From BJHL01 sp040378885 (GTDB lineage Bacteria > Planctomycetota > Phycisphaerae > Phycisphaerales > UBA1924), in contig JBKDAN010000016.1 in assembly GCA_046316615.1 (NCBI GenBank), forward strand, positions 62,001 through 126,000: DNA of 64,000 bases, written 5' to 3'. The notes beneath the pieces are model-generated. The model was given only the letters and a program-made list of their open reading frames with translations, was not told the DNA's origin and made no database searches. Position numbers and translations under genes: made by a program. Below are positions 63,710-64,000 of this stretch, piece after piece (positions within the stretch are counted from its first letter, which is position 1; every line of letters starts with the position of its first letter).

Positions 63710-64000
63710 ATGAACTTAAGACTCTTGCCGACTTTAGTCGCGGTGACGTTTTGTGCATGCACGGCAATAGGTCAAACCGTATCTTGGCGAGGGTGGGTGC
63801 CTGTTCCGCGTTCGCAATGTTGTGCGCCGCCGACAGACGCGGCTGCGTGCTGCACGACGATGGCTTTGGTGTGTGAACGGCGGGACAGTTTGCCGATCAT
63901 GACTCCCGGCGCTCCTGGGCGAATCCTCAGTGTGAACAGCAGATGTACGAATTGTCCATCGTGTTGCCCGGCGAATTGCCATCAGAACGCGCCATCAGTG
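63710..64000 (+). CDS. Small Cys-rich secreted protein, 3' end beyond window
   Basis: From ATG at 63710 (GGGGAAG upstream) the frame is open for 97 codons to the right edge. Signal peptide MNLRLLPTLVAVTFCACTAIG then QTVSW. The mature part has at least ten Cys in about 75 residues: SQCC, AACC, LVCE and SRCTNCPSCCPANC. Codon use is less GC-rich than neighbours and the promoter is strong. No family recognised; a disulphide-linked or metal-binding secreted protein is plausible. Confidence 0.8.
   Translation, partial: MNLRLLPTLVAVTFCACTAIGQTVSWRGWVPVPRSQCCAPPTDAAACCTTMALVCERRDSLPIMTPGAPGRILSVNSRCTNCPSCCPANCHQNAPSV

Overview
The window is a high-GC, gene-dense bacterial chromosome segment that most resembles a planctomycete of the Phycisphaerae type. 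Four things point there: many exported proteins ending in Cys-bracketed, dockerin-like modules (core DIDFNNNGVFPEDQD); a large MoxR / DUF58 / von Willebrand A operon fused to a gliding-type ABC transporter; a DUF11-repeat lipoprotein like chlamydial OmcB; and three SPFH (HflK/HflC-like) paralogues beside an ABC exporter. No phage, plasmid or transposase gene is visible, and this assignment is inference from gene content only.

Layout. 1-15.7 kb (minus strand) is one long operon: NHL-repeat lipoprotein, large VWA/glutamine-amidotransferase-like membrane protein, MoxR ATPase, a GxxExxY nuclease-like gene that looks inserted, DUF58 protein, BatA/VWA protein, exported membrane protein, ABC ATPase, double-length ABC permease and an exported protein running off the left edge. 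15.8-24 kb carries a GNAT acetyltransferase, an exported protein, tRNA-Cys, a DUF892 ferritin-like protein, a subtilisin-like protease, a 3D-domain protein, HtpX and a beta-lactamase-family serine hydrolase. 24-31.7 kb carries GlnRS, a lipoprotein joining a CX5R phosphatase motif to a CXXCH haem motif, an alpha/beta hydrolase, an HDOD-GGDEF-receiver regulator and small membrane proteins. 31.8-43.9 kb is a membrane-remodelling locus: an ABC-2 permease diverging from three SPFH genes, an ABC ATPase, an ABC permease and a large conserved exported protein, most of them overlapping. 44-58.7 kb carries large exported proteins with paired C-terminal modules, an MlaF-like ATPase, a PDZ protein, a GH3-family adenylating enzyme, DinB-like and NRDE proteins, and a HerA-like ATPase. 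59-64 kb carries the DUF11 lipoprotein, an unusual repeat region around a small acetyltransferase, a FecCD permease, an isolated atpC and a Cys-rich secreted protein cut by the right edge.

The most unusual content is between the genes. At least ten intergenic sites hold short degenerate tandem arrays with a 7-, 8- or 8-10-base period. Units differ between sites but share a style: YACTCNGG octamers, GGAGARC heptamers and GCGGAG units. They sit hard against stop or start codons. Two pairs of arrays form inverted flanks around single small genes, the GxxExxY gene and a GNAT gene. A separate 289-bp tract has an uninterrupted 21-bp period. These arrays could be a family of dispersed, possibly mobile repeats connected to the GxxExxY gene; that link is inference.
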